From the NCBI RefSeq assembly GCF_009720485.1, contig NZ_CP045245.1, positions 2,108,001-2,172,000 on the forward strand: a stretch of 64,000 nucleotides of DNA, read 5' to 3'. A model generated the notes under the pieces. That model ran no database searches, was not told the origin of the DNA, and saw nothing but the letters and a program-made list of their open reading frames with translations. Positions 26,796 through 35,718 of this stretch are shown in pieces (the first letter of the stretch is position 1; each line of letters starts with the position of its first letter). The position numbers and the translations under genes were made by a program. This stretch comes from Cellulomonas sp. JZ18. Lineage in GTDB: Bacteria; Actinomycetota; Actinomycetes; Actinomycetales; Cellulomonadaceae.

Positions 26796-27898
26796 CGCGC
26801 GTCCTGGCCGTCCGTCTCGACAGCGACGGCGACGTGCTGCTCACCGGTCCCGCGCTGCGCGCCCTCGCCGCGACCGCCGACGGGCTGGACCTGCTCGCCT
26901 CGCCTGCCGGCGCCGCCGCGGCGCGCCTGCTGCCCGACGTCGACGACGTTCTCGTCTTCGACGCGCCGTGGAGCGGCTACCGGCCGCCGGCCGTCGACCC
27001 CGCGGCGGTGCAGGAGCTCGTCGCGACGCTCGCGGCGCGGTCCTACGACCGCGCCGTGGTGTTCACGTCGTTCCACCAGAGCCCGCTGCCCGCGGCGCTC
27101 GTGCTCCGGCTCGCCGGCGTGCCGTTCGTCGCGGGCACGAGCGTCGACTACCCGGGCTCGCTGCTCGACGTGCGCCACCGGCGCCCCGACGGCCTCCACG
27201 AGGTCGAGGCGGCGCTCGACCTCGCCGTCGCGGCCGGCGGCCGCCTCCCCGACGGCGACCTCGGGCACCTCGCGGTCCGCCGCCCGCTGCCCGCCCTCGC
27301 CGAGGCCCTGCCGCCGGACGCGCGGGCCGCGGCCGCGGACGGCTACGTCGTGGTGCACCCGGGCGCGTCGGTGCCCGCGCGCGCACCGTCGCCGGCGCAC
27401 GCGCGGGCGGTCGTCGCCGCTCTCGCCGACGCCGGGCGCACCGTCCTCGTCACCGGCGGCCCCGGTGAGCGGGACCTGGCCGCCGCCGTCGCGGGCGGGC
27501 TCGCCGGCGTCGTCGACCTCGCCGGCCGCACGACGCTGCCGGGCCTGGCGGCCGTCCTCGCCGGTGCCGACGCCGTCGTCGTCGGGAACACGGGACCCGC
27601 GCACCTGGCCGCGGCCGTCGGTGCGCCCGTGGTCTCCCTGTTCTCCCCCGTCGTCCCCGCCGACCGCTGGTCGCCGTGGGCCGTGCCGAGCGTCGTGCTC
27701 GGCGACCAGGAGGCGCCGTGCGCCGGGAGCCGGGCGCGCGAGTGCCCCGTGCCCGGGCACCCGTGCCTGTCGTCCGTCACGCCGGCGCAGGTGGTCGCCG
27801 CCGTCGACGCGCTCACGGTGGCGTCCGCGCCCGCCGTCGAGCCCGTCGCCGGTGCGGTCGCCGACGTGCCGGCCGCACCCGAGGAGGTGGTCGCATGA
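26792..27898 (+). CDS. Glycosyltransferase family 9 (heptosyltransferase-like)
   Basis: A 368-residue GT-B enzyme related to ADP-heptose:LPS heptosyltransferases. VRLDSDGDVLLTGPALRAL matches the N-terminal family motif, VVHPGAS begins the donor-binding half, and LAGRTTLPGLAAVLAGADAVVVGNTGPAHLAAAVG is the family-9 signature region. A Cys-bearing insert (CAGSRARECPVPGHPCL) near the C-terminus is also common. A Gram-positive cell has no LPS, so the acceptor must be another glycan or a protein. GTG overlaps gmhB. Confidence 0.85.
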   Translation: MTRVLAVRLDSDGDVLLTGPALRALAATADGLDLLASPAGAAAARLLPDVDDVLVFDAPWSGYRPPAVDPAAVQELVATLAARSYDRAVVFTSFHQSPLPAALVLRLAGVPFVAGTSVDYPGSLLDVRHRRPDGLHEVEAALDLAVAAGGRLPDGDLGHLAVRRPLPALAEALPPDARAAAADGYVVVHPGASVPARAPSPAHARAVVAALADAGRTVLVTGGPGERDLAAAVAGGLAGVVDLAGRTTLPGLAAVLAGADAVVVGNTGPAHLAAAVGAPVVSLFSPVVPADRWSPWAVPSVVLGDQEAPCAGSRARECPVPGHPCLSSVTPAQVVAAVDALTVASAPAVEPVAGAVADVPAAPEEVVA

Positions 27899-28854
27899 GG
27901 ATCCTCGCCTGGCACGTCCACGGCTCGTGGATGACCTCGTTCGTCCAGGGCCCGCACGAGTACCTCGTCCCGGTGGACGCCGAGCGCTCCCCCGACGGCC
28001 TGGGGCGTGCCCGCACGTACCCGTGGCCCGACACCGTGCGCGAGGTGCCGCTCGAGCAGCTGCGCGACGAGCCGTTCGACGTCGTCGTCCTGCAGCGCCC
28101 GCGCGACCTGGAGCTCCTCGAGCGCTGGGCCGGCAAGCGGGCCGGCGTGGACGTGCCCGCGGTGTACGTCGAGCACAACACGCCCGTCGAGCACCCCGTG
28201 GCGACGCGGCACCTGCTCGCCGACCGCGACGACATCCCGGTCGTGCACGTCACGCGGTTCAACGCGCTCGTGTGGGACAACGGGCGCGCGCCCGTGACGG
28301 TGGTCGAGCACGGCGTGCCCGACCCCGGGCACCTGTGGACCGGCGAGCGGGAGCGGGTCGCGGCGGTCGTCAACGAGCCCGTGCGGCGCTGGCGCGTCGC
28401 GGGCACCGACGTCCTGCTGCACGTCGCCGAGCGCCTGCCCGTCGAGGTGTACGGCATGGGCATGGCCGCGCTCGCCGAGCACCTGCCGGCGCAGGCGGAC
28501 CACCTCCACGACGACGTCCCGCAGGCGCAGATGCACGCGCGCCTGGCCGGCGCGCGCGCCTACCTCCACCCGTACCGGTGGACGAGCCTCGGGCTCGCCC
28601 TGATCGAGGCCATGCACCTCGGCATGCCCGTCGCGGTGCTCGCGACGACGGCGGCGCCGGAGTCGGTGCCGGCGGCCGCGGGCGTCGTGAGCAGCGACCC
28701 GCGCGACCTCGTCGCCGCCCTGCGCCGCTGGCTCGCGGACCCGACCGAGGCGAAGGAGCGCGGGCTCGCCGCCCGTGCGCACGCGCTCGAGCGGTTCGGG
28801 ATCGAGCGGTTCCTGTCCGACTGGCAAGAGGTGATCGAGGGGGTGACGCGATGA
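27895..28854 (+). CDS. Glycosyltransferase (GT4-like)
   Basis: A 319-residue GT-B protein. LAWHVHGSWMTSFVQGPHEY opens the N-terminal domain, VYVEHNTPVEH and VHVTRFNALVWDNG lie at the domain boundary, and VEHGVPDPGHLW is the usual donor-domain entry. ARAYLHPYRWTSLGLALIEAMHLGMPV supplies the EX7E-like Glu. It is more compact than typical family 4 enzymes and lacks a long N-terminal acceptor domain. ATG overlaps the preceding gene and it ends overlapping the next (ATGA). Sugar and acceptor unknown. Confidence 0.82.
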   Translation: MRILAWHVHGSWMTSFVQGPHEYLVPVDAERSPDGLGRARTYPWPDTVREVPLEQLRDEPFDVVVLQRPRDLELLERWAGKRAGVDVPAVYVEHNTPVEHPVATRHLLADRDDIPVVHVTRFNALVWDNGRAPVTVVEHGVPDPGHLWTGERERVAAVVNEPVRRWRVAGTDVLLHVAERLPVEVYGMGMAALAEHLPAQADHLHDDVPQAQMHARLAGARAYLHPYRWTSLGLALIEAMHLGMPVAVLATTAAPESVPAAAGVVSSDPRDLVAALRRWLADPTEAKERGLAARAHALERFGIERFLSDWQEVIEGVTR

Positions 28855-30083
28855 GGATCGCGATGGTGTCGGAGCACGCGAGCCCGCTGGCCGTGCTGGG
28901 CGGCGTCGACGCGGGCGGCCAGAACGTGCACGTCGCGGCGCTCGCCGCGGCGCTGGCCGACCTGGGGCACGACGTGACCGTCTACACCCGGCGCGACGAC
29001 CCCGACCTGCCCGAGCGCGTCCCGATGACGCCGGGCGTGGAGGTCGTGCACGTCCCCGCCGGACCCGCGACGGCCGTCCCCAAGGACGACCTGCTGCCGT
29101 GGATGCCGGACCTCGGCGCGTGGGTCGCCGACGACTGGGCGACGCACGGTGCCCCCGACGTCGTGCACGCGCACTTCTGGATGTCGGGCCTGGCGGCCGT
29201 GCAGGCGGCCGAGGTGCACGGCGTCCCGACCGTGCAGACCTACCACGCGCTCGGCTCGGTCAAGCGGCGCCACCAGGGCGTGAAGGACACGAGCCCGTCG
29301 GGGCGGGTCACCGCCGAGGCGACCATCGGCCGGCGCGTCGACGCGGTCGTGGCGACGTGCAGCGACGAGGTGCGCGAGCTCGCGCGCCTCGGCGTGCCGG
29401 CGTCGCGGGTGCGGGTCGTGCCGTGCGGCGTCGACGTCGACCACTTCCGTCCCGTCCGCGGTGCGACCGGACCGTTCCCGCGCACGCGCCGGCACCGGCT
29501 CGTGTGCCTCGGGCGGCTCGTGGAGCGCAAGGGCGTCGACACCGTGCTGCACGCCCTGCCCGACCTGCCCGACACCGAGCTGCTGGTCGCCGGCGGCCCG
29601 GACGCCGCCGCGCTCGCCGACGACCCCGAGGCGTGCCGCCTCGCCGCGCTCGCCCGCCAGCTCGGCGTGGCGGACCGCGTGCACCTGCTCGGGCGCGTGG
29701 GCCACGACGACGTGCCGGCGCTCGTGTCGTCGGCCGACGTGGTCGTCGCGACCCCCTGGTACGAGCCGTTCGGCATCGTGCCGCTCGAGGCGGCGGCGTG
29801 CGGCGTGCCGCTCGTGGGCAGCGCCGTCGGCGGCCTGCTCGACTCGGTCGTCGACGGCGTGACGGGTCTGCTCGTGCCGCCGCGCGACCCCGAGTCGCTC
29901 GCGACGGCCCTGCGCGGGCTGCTCGCCGACCCCGCCCGTCGGCACGCGTTCGGCGCCGCGGCCCGCCGTCGCGCCCTCACCCGCTACTCGTGGCGGGGCG
30001 TCGCGGCGCAGACCGAGCTGGTGTACCAGTCCCTGACGAGCCCGGTCGCCGCGGCGGCACGGGTCGAGGAGGTGGCGGTGTGA
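28851..30083 (+). CDS. Glycosyltransferase family 4
   Basis: A 410-residue retaining GT-B enzyme. GGVDAGGQNVHVAALAAALADLGHDVTV is the N-terminal Gly-rich acceptor loop seen in sucrose-synthase/MshA-like family 4 members; VVPCGVDVDHFRP marks the start of the donor domain, and TPWYEPFGIVPLEAAACGVPLV holds the EX7E catalytic motif (two Glu separated by seven residues). It may transfer a heptose or another nucleotide sugar made nearby. It is the fourth gene of the operon; ATG overlaps the upstream stop. Confidence 0.88.
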   Translation: MRIAMVSEHASPLAVLGGVDAGGQNVHVAALAAALADLGHDVTVYTRRDDPDLPERVPMTPGVEVVHVPAGPATAVPKDDLLPWMPDLGAWVADDWATHGAPDVVHAHFWMSGLAAVQAAEVHGVPTVQTYHALGSVKRRHQGVKDTSPSGRVTAEATIGRRVDAVVATCSDEVRELARLGVPASRVRVVPCGVDVDHFRPVRGATGPFPRTRRHRLVCLGRLVERKGVDTVLHALPDLPDTELLVAGGPDAAALADDPEACRLAALARQLGVADRVHLLGRVGHDDVPALVSSADVVVATPWYEPFGIVPLEAAACGVPLVGSAVGGLLDSVVDGVTGLLVPPRDPESLATALRGLLADPARRHAFGAAARRRALTRYSWRGVAAQTELVYQSLTSPVAAAARVEEVAV

Positions 30084-30723
30084 GCGCGCGTACGTGGATG
30101 GAGACGCACGACGCCGAGCTGGCCGACGGGCTGCGCAGCCTGCGCCTGCAGGCGGGCACCGTCGAGCGGTGGGGCGCGACCCTGGCGCAGCGGCTCGCGG
30201 ACGGCGGCCGGCTGCTCGCGGCCGGCAACGGCGGCAGCGCCGCCGAGGCGCAGCACCTGACGTCGGAGCTGGTGGGGCGCTTCCTGCACGACCGGCGCCC
30301 GCTGTCGGCGCTGTGCCTGTGCTCGGAGAGCTCGAGCGTGACGGCGCTCGTCAACGACTACGGCCTCGAGGAGATGTTCGCGCGGCAGGTCGAGGCGCAC
30401 GGACGGCCGGGCGACGTGCTCGTGCTGCTGTCGACCTCGGGCCGCAGCCCCAACGTGCTGCGCGCCGCCGAGCGCGCGCACGAGGTCGGCGTCGCGGTCT
30501 GGTCGATGACCGGCCCCGCCCGAACCCGCTGGCCGCGCTGTCGGACGAGGTGCTCGCGGTCGACGCGCCGTCGACGGCCGCGGTCCAGGCGGTGCACCTG
30601 GTCGCGGTGCACGCCGTGTGCGCGAGCCTCGACGAGCACCTCGCCCTGCGGACCACCCGCGGGACGCGCGCGGGTGCGGCGACGGCCGCGGCGGTCGTGC
30701 CGGCCGTCGAGGTGCCCGCGTGA
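30080..30723 (+). pseudogene. gmhA: Sedoheptulose-7-phosphate isomerase, frame-disrupted as read
   Basis: A SIS-domain sugar isomerase that converts sedoheptulose 7-phosphate to D-glycero-D-manno-heptose 7-phosphate, the first heptose step. GGRLLAAGNGGSAAEAQHLTSELVGRF and LLSTSGRSPNVL are the family motifs. After SMTGPA the frame breaks: residues PNPLAALSDEVLAVDAPST continue one base off, to a stop at 30721-30723. One extra C in the C runs at 30514-30521 would give an intact protein of about 214 residues overlapping both neighbours. The start is GTG 30080. Probably functional in the organism. Confidence 0.85.
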
Positions 30724-32213
30724 GCGCGGCGCGCCCGCACGTCGTGGTCGTCGGCGACGTCGTGCTCGACCGCGACGTCGAGGGACGCGTCGACCGGCTC
30801 TGCCCGGACGCGCCCGCACCGGTGCTCGACGTCACGCACGTGCGCGAGAGCCCCGGCGGCGCGGGCCTGACCGCCCTGCTCGCCGCGGAGGGCGCGCGCG
30901 TCACGCTCGTCGCCCCCGTCGCGGACGACGACGCGGGGCGGCGGCTCACCGCGTCCCTGGCGCGCGTGCTCGACGTGCTCGCGCTGCCCCACGAGGGCGG
31001 CACCCGGCGCAAGGTCCGCGTGCGCAGCGCGGCCCACTCCCTCGTGCGCATCGACGACGGCGGACCGGGCACGCCCGGTCCCGTGCCGGTCGACGACGTG
31101 CGCCGCGTGCTCGCGGAGGCCGACGTCGTGCTCGTGTCGGACTACGGCGCCGGCGTCACGCGCGACGCGGACCTGCGTGCGCTGCTCGCCGAGGCCGCAC
31201 GCGCGCGCCCGGTCGTGTGGGACCCGCACCCGCGCGGCGGCGCGCCCGTGCCGGGCACGACGCTGGTCACGCCGAACGTCGGTGAGGCCCGCGGGGCGCT
31301 GCGGGACGAGCCCGGTACCGCAGACGCCGCACCGGACGAGCTCGCGCGGCGCCTGCGCGACCTGTGGGCGGCGCGGGCGGTGGCCGTGACGGCGAGCGCC
31401 GACGGCGCGTTCCTCGCCGGGGGCGGCGAGGCGCAGTACGTGCCGGCGCGCGCCGTCGCCGGCGGCGACCCGTGCGGCGCCGGCGACCGCTTCGCCGCCT
31501 CCGCGGCGCTCGCGCTGGCCGCCGGTGCGCTGCCGGTGGAGGCGGTGGCGCGGGGCGTGGCCGACGCGAGCGCGTGGGTGGCGTCCGGCGGCGCGGAGGC
31601 GTACCGGCGACGCACGGACGACGGCGTGCAGGAGCCCGCGTCCGCCGGCGGGGCGCCGCCCGACGCCGACCCCCGCGGCGGCCGTCCCGACGGTGCCGAC
31701 CCCGGTGCCGACCCGGGTGTCACGCCCGTCGCCGACGACCTCGTCGCCCTCGCGGCGCGCCTGCGCACCGGCGGCCGGTCGCTCGTCGCCACCGGCGGCT
31801 GCTTCGACATCGTGCACGCCGGTCACGTCGCCACCCTGCAGGCCGCCCGCCGGCTGGGGGACGCGCTCGTCGTGCTCATGAACTCCGACGCTTCCGTGCG
31901 CCGGCTGAAGGGCGAGGGGCGGCCCGTCGTGACCGCCGCCGACCGGGCCCGCGTGCTCGAGGCGCTCGACTGCGTCGACGCGGTCGTCGTGTTCGACGAG
32001 GACGACCCCGGCGCCGTGCTCGACCGCCTCCGGCCGGACGTGTGGGCCAAGGGCGGCGACTACGGCGGCGCCGAGCTGCCGGAGGCCGCCACCGTGCGCG
32101 CCCACGGCGGCCGGGTCGTCCTGCTGCCCTACCTCGACGGTCGTTCGACGACCTCGATCATCCAGCGCTCGGGCGCCGCCCGGGCCGCCACCACCACGAA
32201 GGAGACCGTGTGA
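30720..32213 (+). CDS. hldE: Bifunctional heptose 7-phosphate kinase / heptose 1-phosphate nucleotidyltransferase
   Basis: A 497-residue two-domain enzyme. The N-terminal PfkB kinase (1-295) has GGAGL (46-50) and the catalytic GAGD (253-256), though with PCGAGD in place of the more common TTGAGD. A flexible Pro/Asp/Gly linker (about 300-338) follows. The C-terminal nucleotidyltransferase has GGCFDIVHAGH with the HxGH site (366-369), MNSDASVRRLKGEGRP and WAKGGDY, matching the RfaE/HldE cytidylyltransferase-like domain. It phosphorylates heptose 7-phosphate and later activates heptose 1-phosphate. GTG overlaps gmhA and the stop overlaps the SDR gene. Confidence 0.9.
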   Translation: MSAARPHVVVVGDVVLDRDVEGRVDRLCPDAPAPVLDVTHVRESPGGAGLTALLAAEGARVTLVAPVADDDAGRRLTASLARVLDVLALPHEGGTRRKVRVRSAAHSLVRIDDGGPGTPGPVPVDDVRRVLAEADVVLVSDYGAGVTRDADLRALLAEAARARPVVWDPHPRGGAPVPGTTLVTPNVGEARGALRDEPGTADAAPDELARRLRDLWAARAVAVTASADGAFLAGGGEAQYVPARAVAGGDPCGAGDRFAASAALALAAGALPVEAVARGVADASAWVASGGAEAYRRRTDDGVQEPASAGGAPPDADPRGGRPDGADPGADPGVTPVADDLVALAARLRTGGRSLVATGGCFDIVHAGHVATLQAARRLGDALVVLMNSDASVRRLKGEGRPVVTAADRARVLEALDCVDAVVVFDEDDPGAVLDRLRPDVWAKGGDYGGAELPEAATVRAHGGRVVLLPYLDGRSTTSIIQRSGAARAATTTKETV

Positions 32214-32935
32214 GCACCACGCCGCAGTCCCCCGTCCTGCTCGCGCCGCGCGAGGTCGGCACCGTCATCGTCACCGGCGGCTCGTCCGGGCTCGGCGCCG
32301 CGGTCGTCGAGGCCGTCGTCGCCGCCGGCGGGAAGGCCGGTGTGCTCGACCGTGCGAAGCCGGCGTCGCCCGACGTCCCGTTCGTCGAGGTGGACCTGTC
32401 GGACTCCGCCGCCGCCGCGCAGGCCGTCGAGGAGCTCGTGCAGCAGCTCGGCGAGCCGACGGCCGTCGTGACCGCGGCCGGCACCGACGCGTGCGGGCGC
32501 CTCGTGGACGTCGACCCGGACACGTGGGAGAAGGTGGTCCGGGTCAACCTGTTCGGCACGGTCGCCGTCGTGCGCGCCGCGATCCCCTACCTGGAGAAGG
32601 TGCGCGGCACGGTCGTCACGGTCGCCTCGACGCTGGCCCTGCGCGGCATGAGCGACGCCACCGCCTACAGCGCGTCGAAGTTCGCCGTGCGCGGCTTCTC
32701 GCACGCCCTCGCGGCCGAGCTCGCGGGCTCCGTCGGCGTCACGTGCCTCATCCCGGGCGGGATGCGCACCGCGTTCTTCGACGGGCGCACCGAGCAGTAC
32801 AAGCCCGGCCCCGACGCGGACCTCAACGACCCGCGCGCGACCGCCGGCGCGGTCCTGGCGGCCCTCACCCAGCCCGTCGGGTCCGAGATCCGCGAGATGC
32901 TCGTGATGGCGTCCGGCGAGAGCTCCTGGCCGTGA
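32210..32935 (+). CDS. Classical short-chain dehydrogenase/reductase
   Basis: A 241-residue classical SDR with TGGSSGLG (coenzyme loop), TAAGTD in the position of the NAG motif, and the catalytic YSASK preceded by STLALR. It is the last gene of the heptose operon. It is not HldD, the ADP-heptose 6-epimerase, which is a longer extended SDR. A modification of the nucleotide-activated heptose is possible but unproven. GTG 32210 overlaps the hldE stop, with AAGGAGA upstream. Confidence 0.88.
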   Translation: MSTTPQSPVLLAPREVGTVIVTGGSSGLGAAVVEAVVAAGGKAGVLDRAKPASPDVPFVEVDLSDSAAAAQAVEELVQQLGEPTAVVTAAGTDACGRLVDVDPDTWEKVVRVNLFGTVAVVRAAIPYLEKVRGTVVTVASTLALRGMSDATAYSASKFAVRGFSHALAAELAGSVGVTCLIPGGMRTAFFDGRTEQYKPGPDADLNDPRATAGAVLAALTQPVGSEIREMLVMASGESSWP

Positions 32936-32971
32936 CCGGTCCGGTCTGACGCGCCGCGCTCGCGCGGCACC

Positions 32972-33006
32972 GGCACCGGCCGCTCCTCCCGAGGGCGGCC
33001 GGTGCC
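32972..33006 (+). terminator. 12-bp stem-loop after the heptose operon
   Basis: 32972-32983 pairs with 32995-33006 around an 11-base loop, about 35 bases after the SDR stop. The rest of the 394-base gap up to 33330 has only a promoter-like hexamer at 33268. Confidence 0.55.
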
Positions 33007-33267
33007 TCGCCGTGCCCGCCGTGCCGCCGGCACCCGCGAGGGTCCGTCCCGGCGGCACCGTCCGCCCGACCGCGTCTGCCGCGGACCCGGACGCCCGCTC
33101 GGGATGCGGCACGCGCCCGCATGTGGTGACGTCGTCCCGCCGCACACGTGGGGATGAAGCCGCCGTCCCGGGGTCGCGGCGCGAGGCGTCGGGCCGACGC
33201 CTCCCCTCGCCACGCCCGGTTCGTGCCGGTCCCACCCGTCCCGGGTGGCGCGTCCGGGATGTCCGGG

Positions 33268-33281
33268 TAACGTGGACGACG
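33268..33281 (+). promoter_or_regulatory. Putative promoter, TAACGTGGACGACG
   Basis: The same 14-base element as at 5231 and 9882 with one change in the -10 hexamer (TAACGT). It lies about 57 bases before the ANTAR gene start. Confidence 0.45.
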
Positions 33282-33329
33282 GGGTCAGGGCGCGGCCCAC
33301 GATGGTGTGTCATCCGTGGAGGGTTGCCC

Positions 33330-33977
33330 GTGCACAGTGCAGCGAACCGTCGGGACAGGACGTCCCTCAGGCCCCGGTCGCAGGTCGGCGCGTTCACCTA
33401 CGACACCCGGGCCGACTCGTGGTGGTGGTCCGACGACGTGTACCGCCTCCACGGCTTCGAGCCCCACGAGGTCGTGCCCACCACGGCGCTCGTCCTCGCC
33501 CACAAGCACCCGGACGACCGTGACGTGGCGCGTCGCCTGCTCGACGACGCCGCCTGCTCGGACGCCCCGTTCGGCAGCGTCCACCGCATCATGGACGCGA
33601 CGGGTCGGGCCCGGGTCGTCGCGTTCGTCGGGCGTCGCCGCCCCTGCGCGCCCGAGGAGGGCGCCGTCGTCGAGGGGTACTTCCTCGACGTCACGGACGA
33701 GGTCGCCGAGCGCTCACGCAGCGAGGCGAACCGCGACATCGCCGCGTCGGCGGCGCACCGCGCCCACATCGAGCAGGCCAAGGGCATCGTCGCCTTCGCG
33801 TACGGCGTCGACCCCGAGAGCGCCTTCGGCGTGCTGCGCGCGGCCTCGAACAACGGCAACGTGCCGATCCGCGACCTCGCCGCGCAGGTGGTGGAGAGGG
33901 CCGCGAGCTTCCGAGGCGACCCGTACCGCGTCTGCGAGTACCTGGCCGAGGCCGCCGGCCTCCCCCTGCCGCGATGA
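33330..33977 (+). CDS. PAS-like/ANTAR RNA-binding regulator (paralog)
   Basis: A 215-residue paralog of the protein at 16468. The sensor has DSWWWSDDVYRLHGFEPHEVV and the ANTAR domain has AHRAHIEQAKGIVAFAYGVD followed by LRAASNNGNVPIRDLAAQVV. GTG 33330 is chosen for the GGAGGG site and the equal length of the paralog; the frame is open upstream without similarity. It ends overlapping the next gene (ATGA), so the two are co-translated. The two PAS-ANTAR proteins differ mostly in the middle of the sensor, so they may respond to different ligands. Confidence 0.85.
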   Translation: MHSAANRRDRTSLRPRSQVGAFTYDTRADSWWWSDDVYRLHGFEPHEVVPTTALVLAHKHPDDRDVARRLLDDAACSDAPFGSVHRIMDATGRARVVAFVGRRRPCAPEEGAVVEGYFLDVTDEVAERSRSEANRDIAASAAHRAHIEQAKGIVAFAYGVDPESAFGVLRAASNNGNVPIRDLAAQVVERAASFRGDPYRVCEYLAEAAGLPLPR

Positions 33978-34411
33978 GCCGGGCACGGGTGGCACGTCCG
34001 GAGACGCGGATCGTCCCGCGGGCCGGCGGGCACGTCACGGTCCGGGTCGAGGGGTTCCGCGAGGGGTCGGGCGTGCTGCCGCGCCCCGACCGGCTGGGCC
34101 GGTTCAAGCTCGAGGTCGTGCGCGAGGAGCGCGGTCTGTGCCTGCTGGACGCGCACGGTGCGCCCGTGGGCCGGCTCGCCGCGTCCTGGGCCCGCACGCT
34201 CGCCGACGAGCTCGCGGGCTGCGAGCGGGACGGCGTCACGCCGGTCGTGCGCGCCTCGCTCGTGGGGCCGCGCGGCGAGCGCGACATGTTCGTCCTGCTG
34301 TCGTGGCCGGGCCGCCGCACGGGCGTCCCCGTCCCCCGGGCGGGTGCGGCCCTCCCGACCGGCACCCGCGGCGTCCCCGCCGGGGTGGCCGGCGGACGCG
34401 CCGGCGGCTGA
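33974..34411 (+). CDS. Hypothetical protein coupled to ANTAR regulator
   Basis: A 145-residue basic protein. Residues 15-115 look like a compact domain of alternating strands (GHVTVRVEGF, GRFKLEVVREERGLCLLDAHG, RASLVGPRGERDMFVLLSW) and the C-terminus is a Gly/Ala/Arg tail. No family recognised, no signal or membrane segment. It overlaps the ANTAR regulator stop (ATGA), so it is likely made in step with it and might bind it or its RNA; that is inference from position. Confidence 0.6.
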   Translation: MSRARVARPETRIVPRAGGHVTVRVEGFREGSGVLPRPDRLGRFKLEVVREERGLCLLDAHGAPVGRLAASWARTLADELAGCERDGVTPVVRASLVGPRGERDMFVLLSWPGRRTGVPVPRAGAALPTGTRGVPAGVAGGRAGG

Positions 34412-34433
34412 GCGTCCCCCGGCGCCCACGGGC

Positions 34434-34475
34434 ACGACGAGGCCCCCGGACCCTGCGGTCCGGGGGCCTCGTCGT
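34434..34475. terminator. Perfect 19-bp stem-loop
   Basis: 34434-34452 pairs with 34457-34475 around CTGC, the strongest stem in the window, between convergent genes. Confidence 0.8.
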
Positions 34476-34479
34476 CGTG

Positions 34480-35613
34480 TCAGCGACCGTGGCGTCCCGA
34501 GGTGTCCCGGTGCGCACCGCTCGCCGACGCGCCCCTCCCCTCGTCGGCCCCGCCGTCCTGCCCCTGCTCGCGCTGCGCGGCCTCGCGCACCTCCCGCCCG
34601 CGGCGCACGTCCTCCTCCGCCTTCGCCTTCTTCTTGTCGCTGGCCTTCGTGTCCCGCGGCGGCAGCTGGATGGTCCGCTCGGCCTCGATCCCGCCCTGCA
34701 GCTGGCGACCGCGCTCGAGCTCGGCGTCGAGCTCGGCCCCGAACAGCAGCGCGAGGTTCGTGATCCACAGCCACAGCAGGGCGATGACGACGCCGGCGAG
34801 CGAGCCGTACGTCTCGTTGTAGCTGGAGAAGCGCGTCACGTAGAACGCGAAGCCGAGCGTCGCCAGGACCCACACGAGGATCGCGACGAACGCGCCGACG
34901 CTGATCCACCTGAACTTGGGCTGCCGGACGTTCGGCGTCGCGTGGTAGAGGATCGCGATCGCGAGCGCCACCAGGACCACGACGACCGGCCACTTCGCGA
35001 TGTCCCAGACCGTGACGGCCGCGTCGGAGAGGCCGACCGCGTCGCCGATCGCGCGCGCCACGCCACCGGACAGCAGGATCGCGGCGATCACCAGGACCGC
35101 GATGACGACGAGCACGAGGGTGACGAGCAGCAGGATCGGACGCAGCTTCCACACGGGCCGGCCCTCGTCGATCTCGTAGACCCGGTTCATGCCGCGGCTG
35201 AAGGCGGCGACGTAGCCGGACGCCGACCACAGGGCGGTGACGAGACCGACGACCAGCGCGAGCCCGGCCGCGGGCGCCTGCGTGAGGTTCTGCAGGATCG
35301 GCTCGATCGCGGCCGCCGCGCCGCCCGGGGCCACGTCCTCCACGAGCGACGTGATGCGCGAGACCGTCTCCTCGGGGTCGGACACCAGCCCCAGCAGCGA
35401 CACGATCGCCAGCAGCGCCGGCGCGACCGCGAGCACGCCGTAGTACGTGAGCGCCGCCGCCAGGTCGGTGCACTGGTCCTTCATGAACTCGCGCACGGTC
35501 TTGCGCAGGACGTACTTCCACGACCGCTTCTGCAGGTCGCCCGGGGAGTCGGGCTTGCGCGGGTCGTCTGGGGCCGGTGCCGTGGCCGCCTTCGACGTCG
35601 AGGACTCGTTCAT
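34480..35613 (-). CDS. YihY/BrkB-family membrane protein
   Basis: A 377-residue polytopic membrane protein. After a charged N-terminus, about six hydrophobic segments run from residue 45 to 290, with the family motifs DLAAALTYYGVLAVAPALLA, VTALWSASGYVAAFSRGMNRVYE and SSYNETYGSLAGVVIALLWLWIT. The C-terminal 90 residues are very charged and Lys/Glu-rich, probably cytoplasmic and disordered. The family's function is unsettled; it was once misnamed ribonuclease BN. GGAGGTG precedes the ATG. Confidence 0.92.
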   Translation of the reverse strand: MNESSTSKAATAPAPDDPRKPDSPGDLQKRSWKYVLRKTVREFMKDQCTDLAAALTYYGVLAVAPALLAIVSLLGLVSDPEETVSRITSLVEDVAPGGAAAAIEPILQNLTQAPAAGLALVVGLVTALWSASGYVAAFSRGMNRVYEIDEGRPVWKLRPILLLVTLVLVVIAVLVIAAILLSGGVARAIGDAVGLSDAAVTVWDIAKWPVVVVLVALAIAILYHATPNVRQPKFRWISVGAFVAILVWVLATLGFAFYVTRFSSYNETYGSLAGVVIALLWLWITNLALLFGAELDAELERGRQLQGGIEAERTIQLPPRDTKASDKKKAKAEEDVRRGREVREAAQREQGQDGGADEGRGASASGAHRDTSGRHGR

Positions 35614-35718
35614 CGCCGCACCTCCGCAGGGGCTGCCGGGGGGTGCGCCGGCCGCGGGGGTCGGACGTGCGCGGCGGGCGCCGGTCGGCCGGCCCGCGTG
35701 CACCGGCCGGCACCTGCG

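Noticed and set aside
32210..32935. HldD, the ADP-heptose 6-epimerase
   Set aside because: The protein is a classical 241-residue SDR with YSASK; HldD is an extended SDR of about 310 residues.
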